The notes under the pieces are model-generated. The model did no database searches. It saw only the letters and a list, made by a program, of their open reading frames with translations, and had not been told where the DNA came from. A stretch of DNA of 64,000 nucleotides from Flavobacterium limi (lineage in GTDB: Bacteria; Bacteroidota; Bacteroidia; Flavobacteriales; Flavobacteriaceae): positions 248,001-312,000 of the forward strand of contig NZ_JAADZV010000005.1 of the NCBI RefSeq assembly GCF_010645075.1, written 5' to 3'. This document shows positions 8,397 to 17,753 of this stretch, one piece after another (position 1 is the stretch's first letter; every line of letters begins with the position of its first letter). The translations under genes and the position numbers were made by a program.

Positions 8397-11393
8397 ATGA
8401 AAAATTTTATTTTTAGCTTTCTGGCCTTATTGCTTTTACCGGCCTATATGTCCGGTCAGGCAATAAAAGGAAAAGTAGTAGATAGTAGTGGAATGGGGAT
8501 TCCCGGGGCAATTATTAGTGCTTCTGAGTCCAAAACTTCTGCCGATGCTGATTTCGATGGAAATTTTAGCATAAATGCTAAGGCGGGTGAAATTTTAAAG
8601 GTTTCCATGCTGGGTTTTGATGCAGTGTCTGTTGCAGCAACCACAGATTCTATGACAATTACCTTAAATGAGTCAAGCGATACTGCTTTAAAAGAAGTGG
8701 TGGTTATTGGATATGGAACTGCTAAAAAGCGTGATTTGACAGGGTCAATTGTTAAGGTTGACGGTAAACAGGTTGCAGATAAACCAAATTCAAATCCGGT
8801 TTCCTCCATACAGGGTAAAGTTGCGGGTTTGTCTGTTGTAAACACTGGTAAACCGGGTGAAGAACCGGATGTTAGAATCAGGGGAACAGTCAGCAGATAT
8901 CAAACCAAGCCACTATATGTTGTTGACGGAATTTTAAATGATAACATCAATTTTATAAATCCGAATGACATTGAGTCTATGGAAGTCTTGAAAGATCCTT
9001 CGTCACTTGCCATTTTTGGTGTTCGTGGAGCAAATGGTGTAATCATTATTTCTACAAAAAGAGCAAAGAATGGTGCCACAACCATCAATTACAATACTTC
9101 GGTTGGTATAAAAACAATTGTAAACAAACCTTCACTTACAAACGCTTCACAATTTAAAATGCTCTACGATGAGCAAAGGGTAAATGAAGGAGCAGCACCT
9201 TATTCTTACTATGATAAATTTACAGGCGATACGAATTGGATTAATACCATTGAAAACAGTAGTGCCACTCAGGTGATACATAATATTAGCCTGTCTAATG
9301 GTACTGAAAAAAACAAATTTTATTTTGGTGCAGGCTATTTTGCTGACGAAGGTTTAATCGAAAATGAAAAATACAGAAAATTCACTTTCAACATTAATAA
9401 TGAGCTGCAAGTATCAGATGCTATTAAAGTAGGGGTTGGATTTAACGGATATGATGCCAGATTACCTCAATTGCACGACTTCATTTCTTCTTTAAATGCT
9501 ACGCCAATTGTAAATGCATACAATACAGAACAGGGAATGTATAACCAGCTTCCAATTGAAATTGGCGGTGCCCAGATTGGAAATCCGCTTGCAAATGTTG
9601 AAGGAAAAAAATACACACAATTAAATAGCGAAACTCGATTTGTTGGAAATGTTTTTGCTGAACTTAAAATTTTGGAAGGCTTAAAATTCAGGGCTGCATA
9701 TTTAGCAGATTTAGGATATAGCAAAGGAAGGGGGTATACGCCGGTTTTTGATATTTACGTAACCGAAACGGATGAAACTACTGTATATGGTGGAAATACT
9801 TTAACAAATGTCAATCAATTTAAGAATGACTCCCAAAAAAAACAACAGGACTATTTGCTGACTTATGAGAAATCCTTTGGAAAACATAATTTAACTGCCT
9901 TGGCAGGATATACAAGATATTATGAGGGCTTTGAAGGTGTTAGCGGTACAGTAAAGCAAAATATAAACGGAGATCCTATTCCTTATGATAAAAGATGGTG
10001 GTATTTAAATGTTTATCCATACGGAGATCCTACCACAAGATTATCAAATTCTGATCAATGGGACAGAAGTACCGTTTCTTATCTGGGAAGAGTTCTGTAT
10101 AATTTCGATGGAAAATATATTTTCAATGCTTCTTTTAGACGTGACGGTTCATCAGAAATTAGTGAAGCAAACAGATTTCAGAATTTCTGGTCTGCAGGAG
10201 CAGCATGGGATGTAGTCAAAGAAAGTTTTATGGAGGGACAAAAGATTTTCGATCAGTTAAAAATCAAAGGATCATATGGTGTTTTAGGGAACCAATATTC
10301 TGGTATTCATTATCCCTCATATCCAAATTATACTACAGGTTCTTCTGCGGTTTTTGGAGAATCACTGGTTCCTGCCTACGTATTGGCTTACAGAAACAAT
10401 CCAGGTTTAGAGTGGGAAACGGTTACTTCTTATGAAGGAGGGATTGAATTAGCTACCTTAAATAACAGATTAAAATTTGAGGCTGCCTACTACAATAAAA
10501 TAACAGATAACTTATTGACTTTTGTCGAATTAGGCAGCGAAAAATTTTATACAAATGCAGGAGAAATTGAAAATAAAGGATTTGAATTTACTGCCTCATG
10601 GAACGATAAGATCAACGATGACTTTACCTATTCGATAAGTGGAAATTTGACTACACTTAAAAATGAAGTAAAATCAGTATATGTTGATGGATTTCAGGTT
10701 TTCGACGGACCTTCAATCTTGACCGCAGGAGCTCCGATCGGTTCATTTTATGGATATGAAGTAGAAGGGGTTTATCAGTCGTATGCCGATATTCTAAATT
10801 CTGCGCCAAGCGCAATTGGGGATTATGCCCCGGGGGATTTAAAGTATAAAGATGTAAATGGCGACGGTAAAATTACTACAGATGACAGGACTATTATCGG
10901 TAATCCAAGTCCAGATATTATGTATGGTTTTTCAGGAAATGTTACTTATAAAAATTTTACTTTTTCTGTTGATTTTCAAGGAGTTTATGGGAATGAAATT
11001 TACAGGGACTGGGGTAATGGCTCAACATTCGCACAGTTTAATTACAGAACAGACAGACTTAACAGATGGACCGGTGCAGGAACATCAAACTGGGAACCAA
11101 GACTTAATGACGGTTCAGGTTATAACAAACAGGCTTCGAGTTATATGATCGAAGACGGAAGTTATTTAAGATTAAGAAACATACAGCTGGGTTATAATTT
11201 TGATAATGAATTCTTAAAAAGACTGAGCATTCAGGGATTAAGAGTATATGTAAATGCACAGAATCTGATAACATGGTCTAATAATTCGGGTTTTACTCCC
11301 GAAGCCGGAGGAACTCCTATTTCTTTTGGTAAGGATACTGGAGGATATCCATTGCCTGCGATTACTTCTTTAGGTCTGAATGTTACTTTCTAA
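8397..11393 (+). CDS. SusC/RagA family TonB-dependent outer-membrane transporter (PUL 1)
   Basis: A 998-residue outer-membrane beta-barrel that imports oligosaccharides using TonB energy. A signal peptide ending near MSGQ is followed by a carboxypeptidase-like regulatory domain (AIKGKVVDSSGMGIPGAIISA), a TonB-box region (LKEVVVIGYGT) and the plug domain (SIQGKVAGL; VRIRGT; PLYVVDGIL; IESMEVLKDPSSLAIFGVRGANGVIIIST). The barrel ends in an aromatic residue (LGLNVTF), the signal for barrel assembly. These are the standard landmarks of SusC proteins. susD begins 8 to 17 bp downstream. Substrate is inferred only from the glucanases in the same locus. Confidence 0.95.
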   Translation: MKNFIFSFLALLLLPAYMSGQAIKGKVVDSSGMGIPGAIISASESKTSADADFDGNFSINAKAGEILKVSMLGFDAVSVAATTDSMTITLNESSDTALKEVVVIGYGTAKKRDLTGSIVKVDGKQVADKPNSNPVSSIQGKVAGLSVVNTGKPGEEPDVRIRGTVSRYQTKPLYVVDGILNDNINFINPNDIESMEVLKDPSSLAIFGVRGANGVIIISTKRAKNGATTINYNTSVGIKTIVNKPSLTNASQFKMLYDEQRVNEGAAPYSYYDKFTGDTNWINTIENSSATQVIHNISLSNGTEKNKFYFGAGYFADEGLIENEKYRKFTFNINNELQVSDAIKVGVGFNGYDARLPQLHDFISSLNATPIVNAYNTEQGMYNQLPIEIGGAQIGNPLANVEGKKYTQLNSETRFVGNVFAELKILEGLKFRAAYLADLGYSKGRGYTPVFDIYVTETDETTVYGGNTLTNVNQFKNDSQKKQQDYLLTYEKSFGKHNLTALAGYTRYYEGFEGVSGTVKQNINGDPIPYDKRWWYLNVYPYGDPTTRLSNSDQWDRSTVSYLGRVLYNFDGKYIFNASFRRDGSSEISEANRFQNFWSAGAAWDVVKESFMEGQKIFDQLKIKGSYGVLGNQYSGIHYPSYPNYTTGSSAVFGESLVPAYVLAYRNNPGLEWETVTSYEGGIELATLNNRLKFEAAYYNKITDNLLTFVELGSEKFYTNAGEIENKGFEFTASWNDKINDDFTYSISGNLTTLKNEVKSVYVDGFQVFDGPSILTAGAPIGSFYGYEVEGVYQSYADILNSAPSAIGDYAPGDLKYKDVNGDGKITTDDRTIIGNPSPDIMYGFSGNVTYKNFTFSVDFQGVYGNEIYRDWGNGSTFAQFNYRTDRLNRWTGAGTSNWEPRLNDGSGYNKQASSYMIEDGSYLRLRNIQLGYNFDNEFLKRLSIQGLRVYVNAQNLITWSNNSGFTPEAGGTPISFGKDTGGYPLPAITSLGLNVTF

Positions 11394-11410
11394 TATTAAA
11401 AATGAGAATC

Positions 11411-12892
11411 ATGAAAAATTATAAATATATCATCAAATTATTACTTATTGCATTATTAGCAATGCCAGTTCTCAATTCATGCAGTGATGATGATTTCTTA
11501 GACAGAAAACCTTTAGGCAACGCTACTGAAGGAGACTTAACTGCTGGAGGTTTTGAAGAAAAAGCTTTTGGATTATACGGAAAAATCAGAACACAAGACG
11601 GAGTCACAAACTGGATCAGATATTGGTTTCAAAATATCAGGTCAGATGATGCCCAAAAGGGAAGTACTCCTACAGATGCTTCAACGTTAGGAAATATCAT
11701 GGATAACTTTCAATATTCTGCAACACAAGCAGAATTTGCATTAAACTGGAATGGGCACTACAGTCTGATATTTGCCTGCAATGATTTGATTACAGAAATA
11801 GAAACTTCGGGATTAACAGATCAGGGAACTATTATTAACGAAGCCGAAGCCAAAGCAATTCGGGGTTTTGCTTATTTTGATTTATACCGTGATTATGGAG
11901 AAGTGCCAATTATACTAAATAAAGTGGTAATTCCAAGTGATGGTGTGAAGGCAAAATCTACTGTAGCAGAACTGGAAACTCAAATCATAGCTGATTTAGA
12001 GTATGCTGCTTCTAATTTACCAGACGCCTGGCCAGCTTATCCGGGAAGAGCAACAAAAGGGTTTGCCAATGCATTATTAGCAAAATTATACTTATACCAG
12101 CGTAATTGGGCTAAATCTTTGGAAAAAAGTGAATTGGTTATAACTTCAGGGCAATATGTTTTGGATAATTCTTATGTAACCTTGTTTTCAGAAGCAGGAG
12201 ATAACACCAAGGAATCTATTTTCGAAGTACAGTTTTTAAGAGAAGCAGGGGTAAATTATTCAAGTAATTATTGGGAATCTCAAGGAGTTCGCGGTTCCAG
12301 TACCTGGGATTTAGGATGGGGTTTTAACGTACCAACCTCAAACCTTGTTAATGCTTATGAAACAGGAGACCCACGCAAAGACGCAACCATTCTTTTTTCA
12401 GGTCAGAATGATGGTTTTGGATTGACAGTTCCTGCAAGTCCTCCTTTAGCTCAGCCATACTGGAACAAAAAAGCATACACAACGCCAAGCATAAGACAAA
12501 GCTATGGTGAAAATAAAAATCACTGGAAAAACATTAAAATTTTAAGATATGCTGATGTTATATTAATGGCCGCAGAAGCAGCTAATGAGTCGGGCGATTT
12601 TTCTAAAGCTGCAGAATATCTTGAAATGATTCGTAGCAGAGCAAGAGGTGTAAGTGCTGTATTGCCTGAAATAGCAGATTTAAACCAGGCAGTGTTAAAA
12701 GCAGCAATTAAACACGAACGCAGAATTGAACTTGCCATGGAAGGTGAAAGGTTTTATGATCTGGTAAGATGGGGAGATGCCCCTGCTGTATTGGGTGGAT
12801 TAGGATATCAGGATAAACATAAATATTATCCAATTCCTCAAACTGCTATAGACCAGTCAGGGGGTGTATTAGTTCAAAATCCAAACTATTAA
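11411..12892 (+). CDS. SusD/RagB family surface glycan-binding lipoprotein (PUL 1)
   Basis: The outer-membrane lipoprotein that caps the SusC barrel and binds glycan at the cell surface. A lipoprotein signal peptide (LLLIALLAMPVLNSC) puts the lipidated Cys close to residue 23, followed by the acidic SDDD stretch typical of surface export in Bacteroidota. The SusD core shows AEAKAIRGFAYFDLYRDYGEVPII, KLYLYQRNW, LRYADVILMAAEAAN and HERRIELAMEGERFYDLVRWG, ending in PIPQTAI. Length is normal. ATG at 11402 lies three codons earlier and is possible; 11411 gives the better signal peptide. It is translated from the same message as susC. Confidence 0.94.
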   Translation: MKNYKYIIKLLLIALLAMPVLNSCSDDDFLDRKPLGNATEGDLTAGGFEEKAFGLYGKIRTQDGVTNWIRYWFQNIRSDDAQKGSTPTDASTLGNIMDNFQYSATQAEFALNWNGHYSLIFACNDLITEIETSGLTDQGTIINEAEAKAIRGFAYFDLYRDYGEVPIILNKVVIPSDGVKAKSTVAELETQIIADLEYAASNLPDAWPAYPGRATKGFANALLAKLYLYQRNWAKSLEKSELVITSGQYVLDNSYVTLFSEAGDNTKESIFEVQFLREAGVNYSSNYWESQGVRGSSTWDLGWGFNVPTSNLVNAYETGDPRKDATILFSGQNDGFGLTVPASPPLAQPYWNKKAYTTPSIRQSYGENKNHWKNIKILRYADVILMAAEAANESGDFSKAAEYLEMIRSRARGVSAVLPEIADLNQAVLKAAIKHERRIELAMEGERFYDLVRWGDAPAVLGGLGYQDKHKYYPIPQTAIDQSGGVLVQNPNY

Positions 12893-12910
12893 TAACAATC
12901 CGGAAATATC

Positions 12911-13723
12911 ATGAAAATCAATATATCAATTATTAAAAAGGCTTTTGGAATCGCATGTATTTCATTAGCAATCGGATGCCAGAATATGGACAGCCCTGAA
13001 TTAGGGGATTATCCAAAAGACGCAAATGCTCCTGGTGGCCCTTTAAAATTTTATGTAGCTTTTGACGGAACTACTTCTGATCCTCTTATGAATGCTGTTG
13101 ACAGTATTCGGGCTAAATTCCCTACAGATAATCCCTTGACTTCGATTGATGGAATCAACGGTAAAGGAATCAAGGGAGATGTTCCTAAAAAGTTTATAAG
13201 TTATGCTAAACCAAATGACTGGGTGGTAAAATCAGAAAGCTTTACAATTGCATTCTGGGAAAGACACGGGGCACCAACACAGACTGAGTTTCCATTTAGT
13301 CTTGTAAGTGATAACTGGGCAAAAGCAAATATGTTTTGTCTGATGGAAGGAACTGTTGATAAACCTGTTATTAAACTTTTTGTAGACGAACAGCCTGGAG
13401 ATAAGTGGTTTGAGTGGGTAAATACCGAAAGCGTTCCCGGAATATTTGACGGACAATGGCATCATTTAGCATTTGTTTATGATTCCACAACTTCCGGAAT
13501 GACACTTTATAAAGATGGAGTTGCCTATGCTACTAAAGTTTGGGACAACCATGGACCTATAAAACTAAAAGATGCCAAAGTTTCAGGATTCAGGATAGGA
13601 GGTTCGGGTAATCCTGACGAAGGCTGGATGAATTCATGGACAGGTGATCTGGATCAGTTCAGAATGTACGCTACAGCTTTGACTTCAGCTGAAATCAATG
13701 ACTTATACTCAAATAAAAAATAA
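12911..13723 (+). CDS. LamG/concanavalin A-like lipoprotein, probable surface glycan-binding protein
   Basis: A 270-residue lipoprotein (signal ending AIGCQN) whose mature part is one LamG (laminin G-like, concanavalin A fold) domain. Typical LamG strings are visible: FTIAFWERH, DGQWHHLAFVYDSTTSGMTLYKDGV, GFRIGGSGNPDEGW and WTGDLDQFRMYATALTSAEINDLY. It has no catalytic residues that I can identify. Position directly after susD, 18 bp downstream, is where PULs normally encode their accessory surface glycan-binding protein. The role is therefore inferred as a non-catalytic binder of the same glucan. A 13-bp stem-loop follows the gene. Confidence 0.8.
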   Translation: MKINISIIKKAFGIACISLAIGCQNMDSPELGDYPKDANAPGGPLKFYVAFDGTTSDPLMNAVDSIRAKFPTDNPLTSIDGINGKGIKGDVPKKFISYAKPNDWVVKSESFTIAFWERHGAPTQTEFPFSLVSDNWAKANMFCLMEGTVDKPVIKLFVDEQPGDKWFEWVNTESVPGIFDGQWHHLAFVYDSTTSGMTLYKDGVAYATKVWDNHGPIKLKDAKVSGFRIGGSGNPDEGWMNSWTGDLDQFRMYATALTSAEINDLYSNKK

Positions 13724-13728
13724 TTTAT

Positions 13729-13765
13729 ATACATCTGGGAATTCATATTTCCAGATGTATTATTT
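13729..13765 (+). terminator. Intra-PUL stem-loop after the LamG gene (partial terminator or processing site)
   Basis: ATACATCTGGGAA at 13729-13741 pairs with TTTCCAGATGTAT at 13748-13760 (one G-T pair) around a 6-nt loop and is followed by TATTT. The T tail is interrupted, so termination may be incomplete. It separates the capture genes (susC, susD, LamG) from the two hydrolase genes and could lower hydrolase expression relative to capture. Confidence 0.6.
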
Positions 13766-13789
13766 GTCCATTAATACCACATTTTTTAA

Positions 13790-15154
13790 ATGAAAACCAA
13801 TTTATTCATATTGATTTTTCTAAGTGTTTTTCACTCATGTTCAGCTTCTAATCCGGAAGAACCAACAAATCCGGTAATCCCTACGAAGCCATTAACAGAT
13901 GCTGAGGCGATGGATCAGGTTCAGAAAGACGCCATCAAATATTTTTGGGAATATGCCGATCCTAATTCAAAATTGGCCCGTGAAAGATATATTACAGAAG
14001 ATCCAAATTTTGAATCGAATATTATTACCACAGGCGGTTCAGGTTTTGGATTAATGACCATTGTTGTAGGTGTGGAAAGAGGTTTTTTGCCAAGAGCCGA
14101 AGCTGTTTCCAGACTTTCAACTGCGTTGGCTTTCTTAGAAAAAGCAGATCGTTTTCACGGCGCATGGCCACACTGGATGGATAATACATCAGGAAAAGTA
14201 ATTACGTTCGGTACAAAAGATAATGGCGGAGATTTAGTTGAAACATCATTCGTATGCCAGGCATTAATCACTATCAGGGAGTATTTTAAAAACGGAAGTA
14301 CTGCTGAAAAAGAATTAGCTGCCAAAGCCGATGAACTCTGGAAAGGGGTTGAATGGGACTGGTATACCAAAGACGAAGACGCTCTATACTGGCATTGGTC
14401 ACCCAATTACGGCTGGGAAATGAATTTTAAATTAGAAGGGTATAATGAATGTCTGATTACCTATATCATGGCAGCAGCGTCTCCAACACATCCTATTTCT
14501 GCGGAAGCTTATCACAAAGCCTGGGCAAGAAACGGTGGTATTGTGCACGGAGGTTCGCAATACGGAATCCCGGTTGTTTTGAATTATAACGGGGCAACAG
14601 GAAATGTAGGTCCAATGTTTTGGTCACATTATTCGTATTTAGGTTTAGATCCCAATAATTTAAAAGATAAATATGCTGATTATGGTGTTTTGACGCAGAA
14701 TCATGCTAAAATTATGATACAGCACAGTGTTGTGAACCCAAAAGGCTGGAAAGGCTACTCTGATAAATGCTGGGGACTTACTGCAAGTTATACCAGAAAT
14801 CCGGACGGAACAACAGGTTATACAGCGCATCAGCCTAATAATGATACCGGAGTGATTTCACCAACGGCAGCTTTGTCTTCTTTTCCTTTTGCACCTGTCG
14901 AAGCGATGAAGTTTTTGCATTATTTATATGATGAAAATAAAACTCAATATGTTGGGATAGCAGGCCCTTACGATGCTTTTTCTCCTCAGTATAATTGGGT
15001 AACCAAAAGATATTTAGCCATCGATCAGGGAACGATTGCACCTATGATTGAGAATTATCGTTCAGGGTTGTTGTGGAAATTATTCATGAACGCATCTGAT
15101 ACAAAACAGGGATTAACAAAACTTGGATTCAAATCAACGAAATACGGATTTTAG
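13790..15154 (+). CDS. GH144-type glucoamylase-like lipoprotein, candidate endo-beta-1,2-glucanase
   Basis: A 454-residue lipoprotein (signal ending VFHSCSAS) with the glycoamylase-like (alpha/alpha)6-barrel domain. Recognisable blocks are DAIKYFWEYADPNSKLARER, ITTGGSGFGLMTIVVGVERGF, GAWPHWMDN, NGGDLVETSFVCQALI, WHWSPNYGWEMNFKLEGYNECLITYIMAA, FWSHYSYLGLDP, CWGLTASY and HQPNNDTGVISPTAALSSFPF. Bacteroidota proteins of this type include the founding GH144 endo-beta-1,2-glucanase from Chitinophaga pinensis. GH144 membership and the substrate are inferred from the overall pattern and the GH3 neighbour. It would cut long beta-1,2-glucan at the cell surface or in the periplasm. Confidence 0.82.
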   Translation: MKTNLFILIFLSVFHSCSASNPEEPTNPVIPTKPLTDAEAMDQVQKDAIKYFWEYADPNSKLARERYITEDPNFESNIITTGGSGFGLMTIVVGVERGFLPRAEAVSRLSTALAFLEKADRFHGAWPHWMDNTSGKVITFGTKDNGGDLVETSFVCQALITIREYFKNGSTAEKELAAKADELWKGVEWDWYTKDEDALYWHWSPNYGWEMNFKLEGYNECLITYIMAAASPTHPISAEAYHKAWARNGGIVHGGSQYGIPVVLNYNGATGNVGPMFWSHYSYLGLDPNNLKDKYADYGVLTQNHAKIMIQHSVVNPKGWKGYSDKCWGLTASYTRNPDGTTGYTAHQPNNDTGVISPTAALSSFPFAPVEAMKFLHYLYDENKTQYVGIAGPYDAFSPQYNWVTKRYLAIDQGTIAPMIENYRSGLLWKLFMNASDTKQGLTKLGFKSTKYGF

Positions 15155-15202
15155 GCATTGAGCCAGAAACAATAGGAACGTTTAAATACCACTGAATGAA
15201 AA

Positions 15203-15246
15203 ATTGCCATTGTTCGAATCAAAAACCGGAAGAAAACAATGGCGAT
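15203..15246 (+). promoter_or_regulatory. Stem-loop just upstream of the GH3 start
   Basis: ATTGCCATTGTT at 15203-15214 pairs with AACAATGGCGAT at 15235-15246 (one G-T pair), with a 20-nt loop. The stem ends 25 bases before the preferred GH3 start at 15272. No T run follows, so it is not a normal terminator; a role in message stability or translation is inferred. Confidence 0.45.
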
Positions 15247-15271
15247 TTACATAAAAACAAAATTATTTAAA

Positions 15272-17572
15272 ATGAAAAAGAAATTAATCATGCTTTTTTT
15301 AGGATGCGCTGTTTTGGGTCATGCCCAAAAGAAGGATGCTAAAAATGCTGTAAAAATCAAACCAAAAGCTGAATTTGTTGCCGAATTACTTTCCAAAATG
15401 ACTTTGGAAGAAAAAATCGGTCAGTTAAACTTACCGACATCAGGAGATATTACAACCGGGCAGGCAAATAGTTCAAACATCGCCAAAAATATCGCTGAAG
15501 GTAAAGTAGGCGGTTTGTTCAATATAAAATCGGTTCAAAAAATCAAAGAAGTGCAGAAAATTGCGGTTGAAAAAAGCCGTTTAAAAATCCCGCTGCTTTT
15601 TGGTATGGATGTGATTCATGGCTACGAAACAACATTTCCGATTCCGCTTGGATTATCTTGTACCTGGGATATGAAGCTAATCGAGAGAAGTGCGCAGATT
15701 GCTGCGCAGGAAGCAAGTGCTGATGGTATCAATTGGACATTTTCTCCTATGGTAGACATTTCGAGGGATCCTCGTTGGGGAAGGATTTCCGAAGGTTCAG
15801 GAGAAGATCCGTATTTAGGAAGCCAGATTGCAAAAGCAATGGTGAACGGATACCAGCAGCACGATCTTTCTAAAAATAATTCCATTTTAGCCTGTGTCAA
15901 ACATTTTGCTTTATATGGCGCTCCGGAAGCAGGACGTGATTACAACACAGTAGATATGAGCCATATCCGAATGTTCAATGATTATTTTCCACCTTACAAA
16001 GCGGCCGTTGATGCCGGAGTAGGTTCGGTGATGGCGTCTTTCAATGAAGTAGATGGAATTCCTGCAACGGGAAGCAAATGGCTAATGACAGATGTTTTAA
16101 GAAAGCAATGGGGCTTTAAGGGGTTTGTGGTAACCGATTATACCGGTATACCGGAAATGATTGATCACGGAATGGGTGATTTGCAGCAGGTTTCAGCGTT
16201 AGCATTGAATGCAGGTGTTGAAATGGATATGGTGGGTGAAGGATTCTTGAAGACATTGAAGAAATCTTTAGACCAAGGAAAAGTAAAAATTGAAACGATT
16301 GATAATGCTGTTAAACTGATTTTAGAAGCAAAATACGATTTAGGATTATTCCACGATCCGTATAAATATTGTGATCCAAAAAGAGCAAAAACAGAGATTT
16401 TTACCACAGCAAGCCGAAAAGAAGCACGTGAAATTTCAGCACAATCTTTGGTTTTGCTAAAAAATCAAAATCAGGTATTACCCCTTAAAAAATCAGGAAC
16501 TATCGCACTTATTGGTCCATTGGCAGATGCAAAAAATAATATGTCAGGAACGTGGAGTGTAGCAACAGTTGGTGAGAAATGTATTTCGTTATTACAGGGA
16601 ATCCAGGATGTAGCCGGAAAATCTGTAAAAGTGCTTTACGCAAAAGGAAGCAATTTAGATTATGATGAAACTTTTGAAACCAATGCCACGATGTTTGGCA
16701 AAACCTTAAACCGTGATTCCCGCCCAAAAGAAGAATTAATTGCAGAGGCTTTAAAAGTAGCTGAACAATCAGATGTAATTGTTGCTGCTCTTGGTGAATC
16801 TGCAGAAATGAGCGGTGAATCCAGCAGCCGTACCAATTTAGAAATTCCGCAGGCTCAAAAAGATTTATTGAATGCATTGCTAAAAACAGGGAAACCGGTC
16901 GTATTGGTTTTATTTGACGGCCGTCCTTTAGTTTTAAATGATGAAAACGCGACTGTTCCAGCCATTTTAAACGTTTGGTTTGCCGGAAGTGAAGCAGGTC
17001 ACGCTATTGCGGATGTTTTATTTGGAGATGTAAACCCTTCCGGAAAACTGACTACGACTTTTCCAAGAAGTGTTGGTCAGGTACCAATTTATTACGCACA
17101 CAAAAACACAGGAAGACCGCTTTCTAATACAGAAGGAAAGTTCGAAAAATTCAGATCAAATTATATCGATGAAAGAAATGAACCCTTATTCCCATTCGGA
17201 TTCGGTCTAAGTTACACCACTTTCGAGTACTCAAACCTGAAAATTTCTACTGATAAAATGAATTTCGGCGGAAAATTAAAAGTTACAGTTGATGTAACCA
17301 ACACAGGAAATTTTGACGGAAAAGAAACAGTTCAGTTATACATCAGGGATTTAGTGGGTTCTGTAACAAGACCGGTTAAAGAACTGAAAGGTTTTCAAAA
17401 AATAACACTTAAAAAAGGTGAAAAACAAACCGTAAATTTTGATATTACGGCTGAGGATTTAAAATTTTATAACTCTGATTTACAATTTGTAGCAGAGCCC
17501 GGACAGTTTGATGTTTTCGTAGGAGGAAATTCAGCTGCCGATAAGAAAGTTAGTTTTGAGTTAACTAAGTAA
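15272..17572 (+). CDS. GH3 family beta-glucosidase (BglX-like), candidate beta-1,2-glucosidase
   Basis: A 766-residue exported GH3 enzyme. A signal peptide (LIMLFLGCAVLGHAQ) leads to the GH3 N-domain (LLSKMTLEEKIGQLNL; DVIHGYETTFPIPLG; ACVKHFALYGAPEAGRDYN). The nucleophile Asp lies in GFVVTDYTG, near residue 289. The GH3 C-domain carries the likely acid/base Glu in EMSGESSSRTN, and a fibronectin III-like domain closes the protein (FGFGLSYTTFEYSNL onward). Length and order match BglX. Placed right after the GH144-type enzyme, it would split sophoro-oligosaccharides to glucose in the periplasm; a B. thetaiotaomicron GH3 enzyme is known to act on such sugars. ATG at 15239 is also in frame, but 15272 starts the signal peptide cleanly. 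Confidence 0.92.
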   Translation: MKKKLIMLFLGCAVLGHAQKKDAKNAVKIKPKAEFVAELLSKMTLEEKIGQLNLPTSGDITTGQANSSNIAKNIAEGKVGGLFNIKSVQKIKEVQKIAVEKSRLKIPLLFGMDVIHGYETTFPIPLGLSCTWDMKLIERSAQIAAQEASADGINWTFSPMVDISRDPRWGRISEGSGEDPYLGSQIAKAMVNGYQQHDLSKNNSILACVKHFALYGAPEAGRDYNTVDMSHIRMFNDYFPPYKAAVDAGVGSVMASFNEVDGIPATGSKWLMTDVLRKQWGFKGFVVTDYTGIPEMIDHGMGDLQQVSALALNAGVEMDMVGEGFLKTLKKSLDQGKVKIETIDNAVKLILEAKYDLGLFHDPYKYCDPKRAKTEIFTTASRKEAREISAQSLVLLKNQNQVLPLKKSGTIALIGPLADAKNNMSGTWSVATVGEKCISLLQGIQDVAGKSVKVLYAKGSNLDYDETFETNATMFGKTLNRDSRPKEELIAEALKVAEQSDVIVAALGESAEMSGESSSRTNLEIPQAQKDLLNALLKTGKPVVLVLFDGRPLVLNDENATVPAILNVWFAGSEAGHAIADVLFGDVNPSGKLTTTFPRSVGQVPIYYAHKNTGRPLSNTEGKFEKFRSNYIDERNEPLFPFGFGLSYTTFEYSNLKISTDKMNFGGKLKVTVDVTNTGNFDGKETVQLYIRDLVGSVTRPVKELKGFQKITLKKGEKQTVNFDITAEDLKFYNSDLQFVAEPGQFDVFVGGNSAADKKVSFELTK

Positions 17573-17592
17573 TTGGTTTGTTATTAGTAATT

Positions 17593-17627
17593 GCCCTTCG
17601 TACTGGTTATACGGAGGGCTTTTTTTA
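17593..17627 (+). terminator. Terminator at the end of PUL 1
   Basis: GCCCTTCGT at 17593-17601 pairs with ACGGAGGGC at 17611-17619 (one G-T pair), with a T run to 17627. It lies 20 bases after the GH3 stop and marks the end of the PUL 1 transcript. Confidence 0.85.
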
Positions 17628-17656
17628 TAATCAATTATAAATTCTAACCTTAAAAA

Positions 17657-17713
17657 CGTCAGTTCGAGTGTTTTTTGAGCAGTGAAAACGGAACAAAAAA
17701 TGTATCGAGAACC
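17657..17713 (+). repeat. REP-like half element
   Basis: CGTCAGTTCGAGTG at 17657-17670 and TGTATCGAGAACC at 17701-17713 frame a half element. The same two blocks, in the same order and also in reverse, make up the long palindrome at 20737-20878. The paired arrangement suggests a family of small dispersed intergenic repeats. Confidence 0.65.
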
Positions 17714-17753
17714 TTTTTTAATTCTTTAAATGAGTAATTCTAATTTTATAAAG

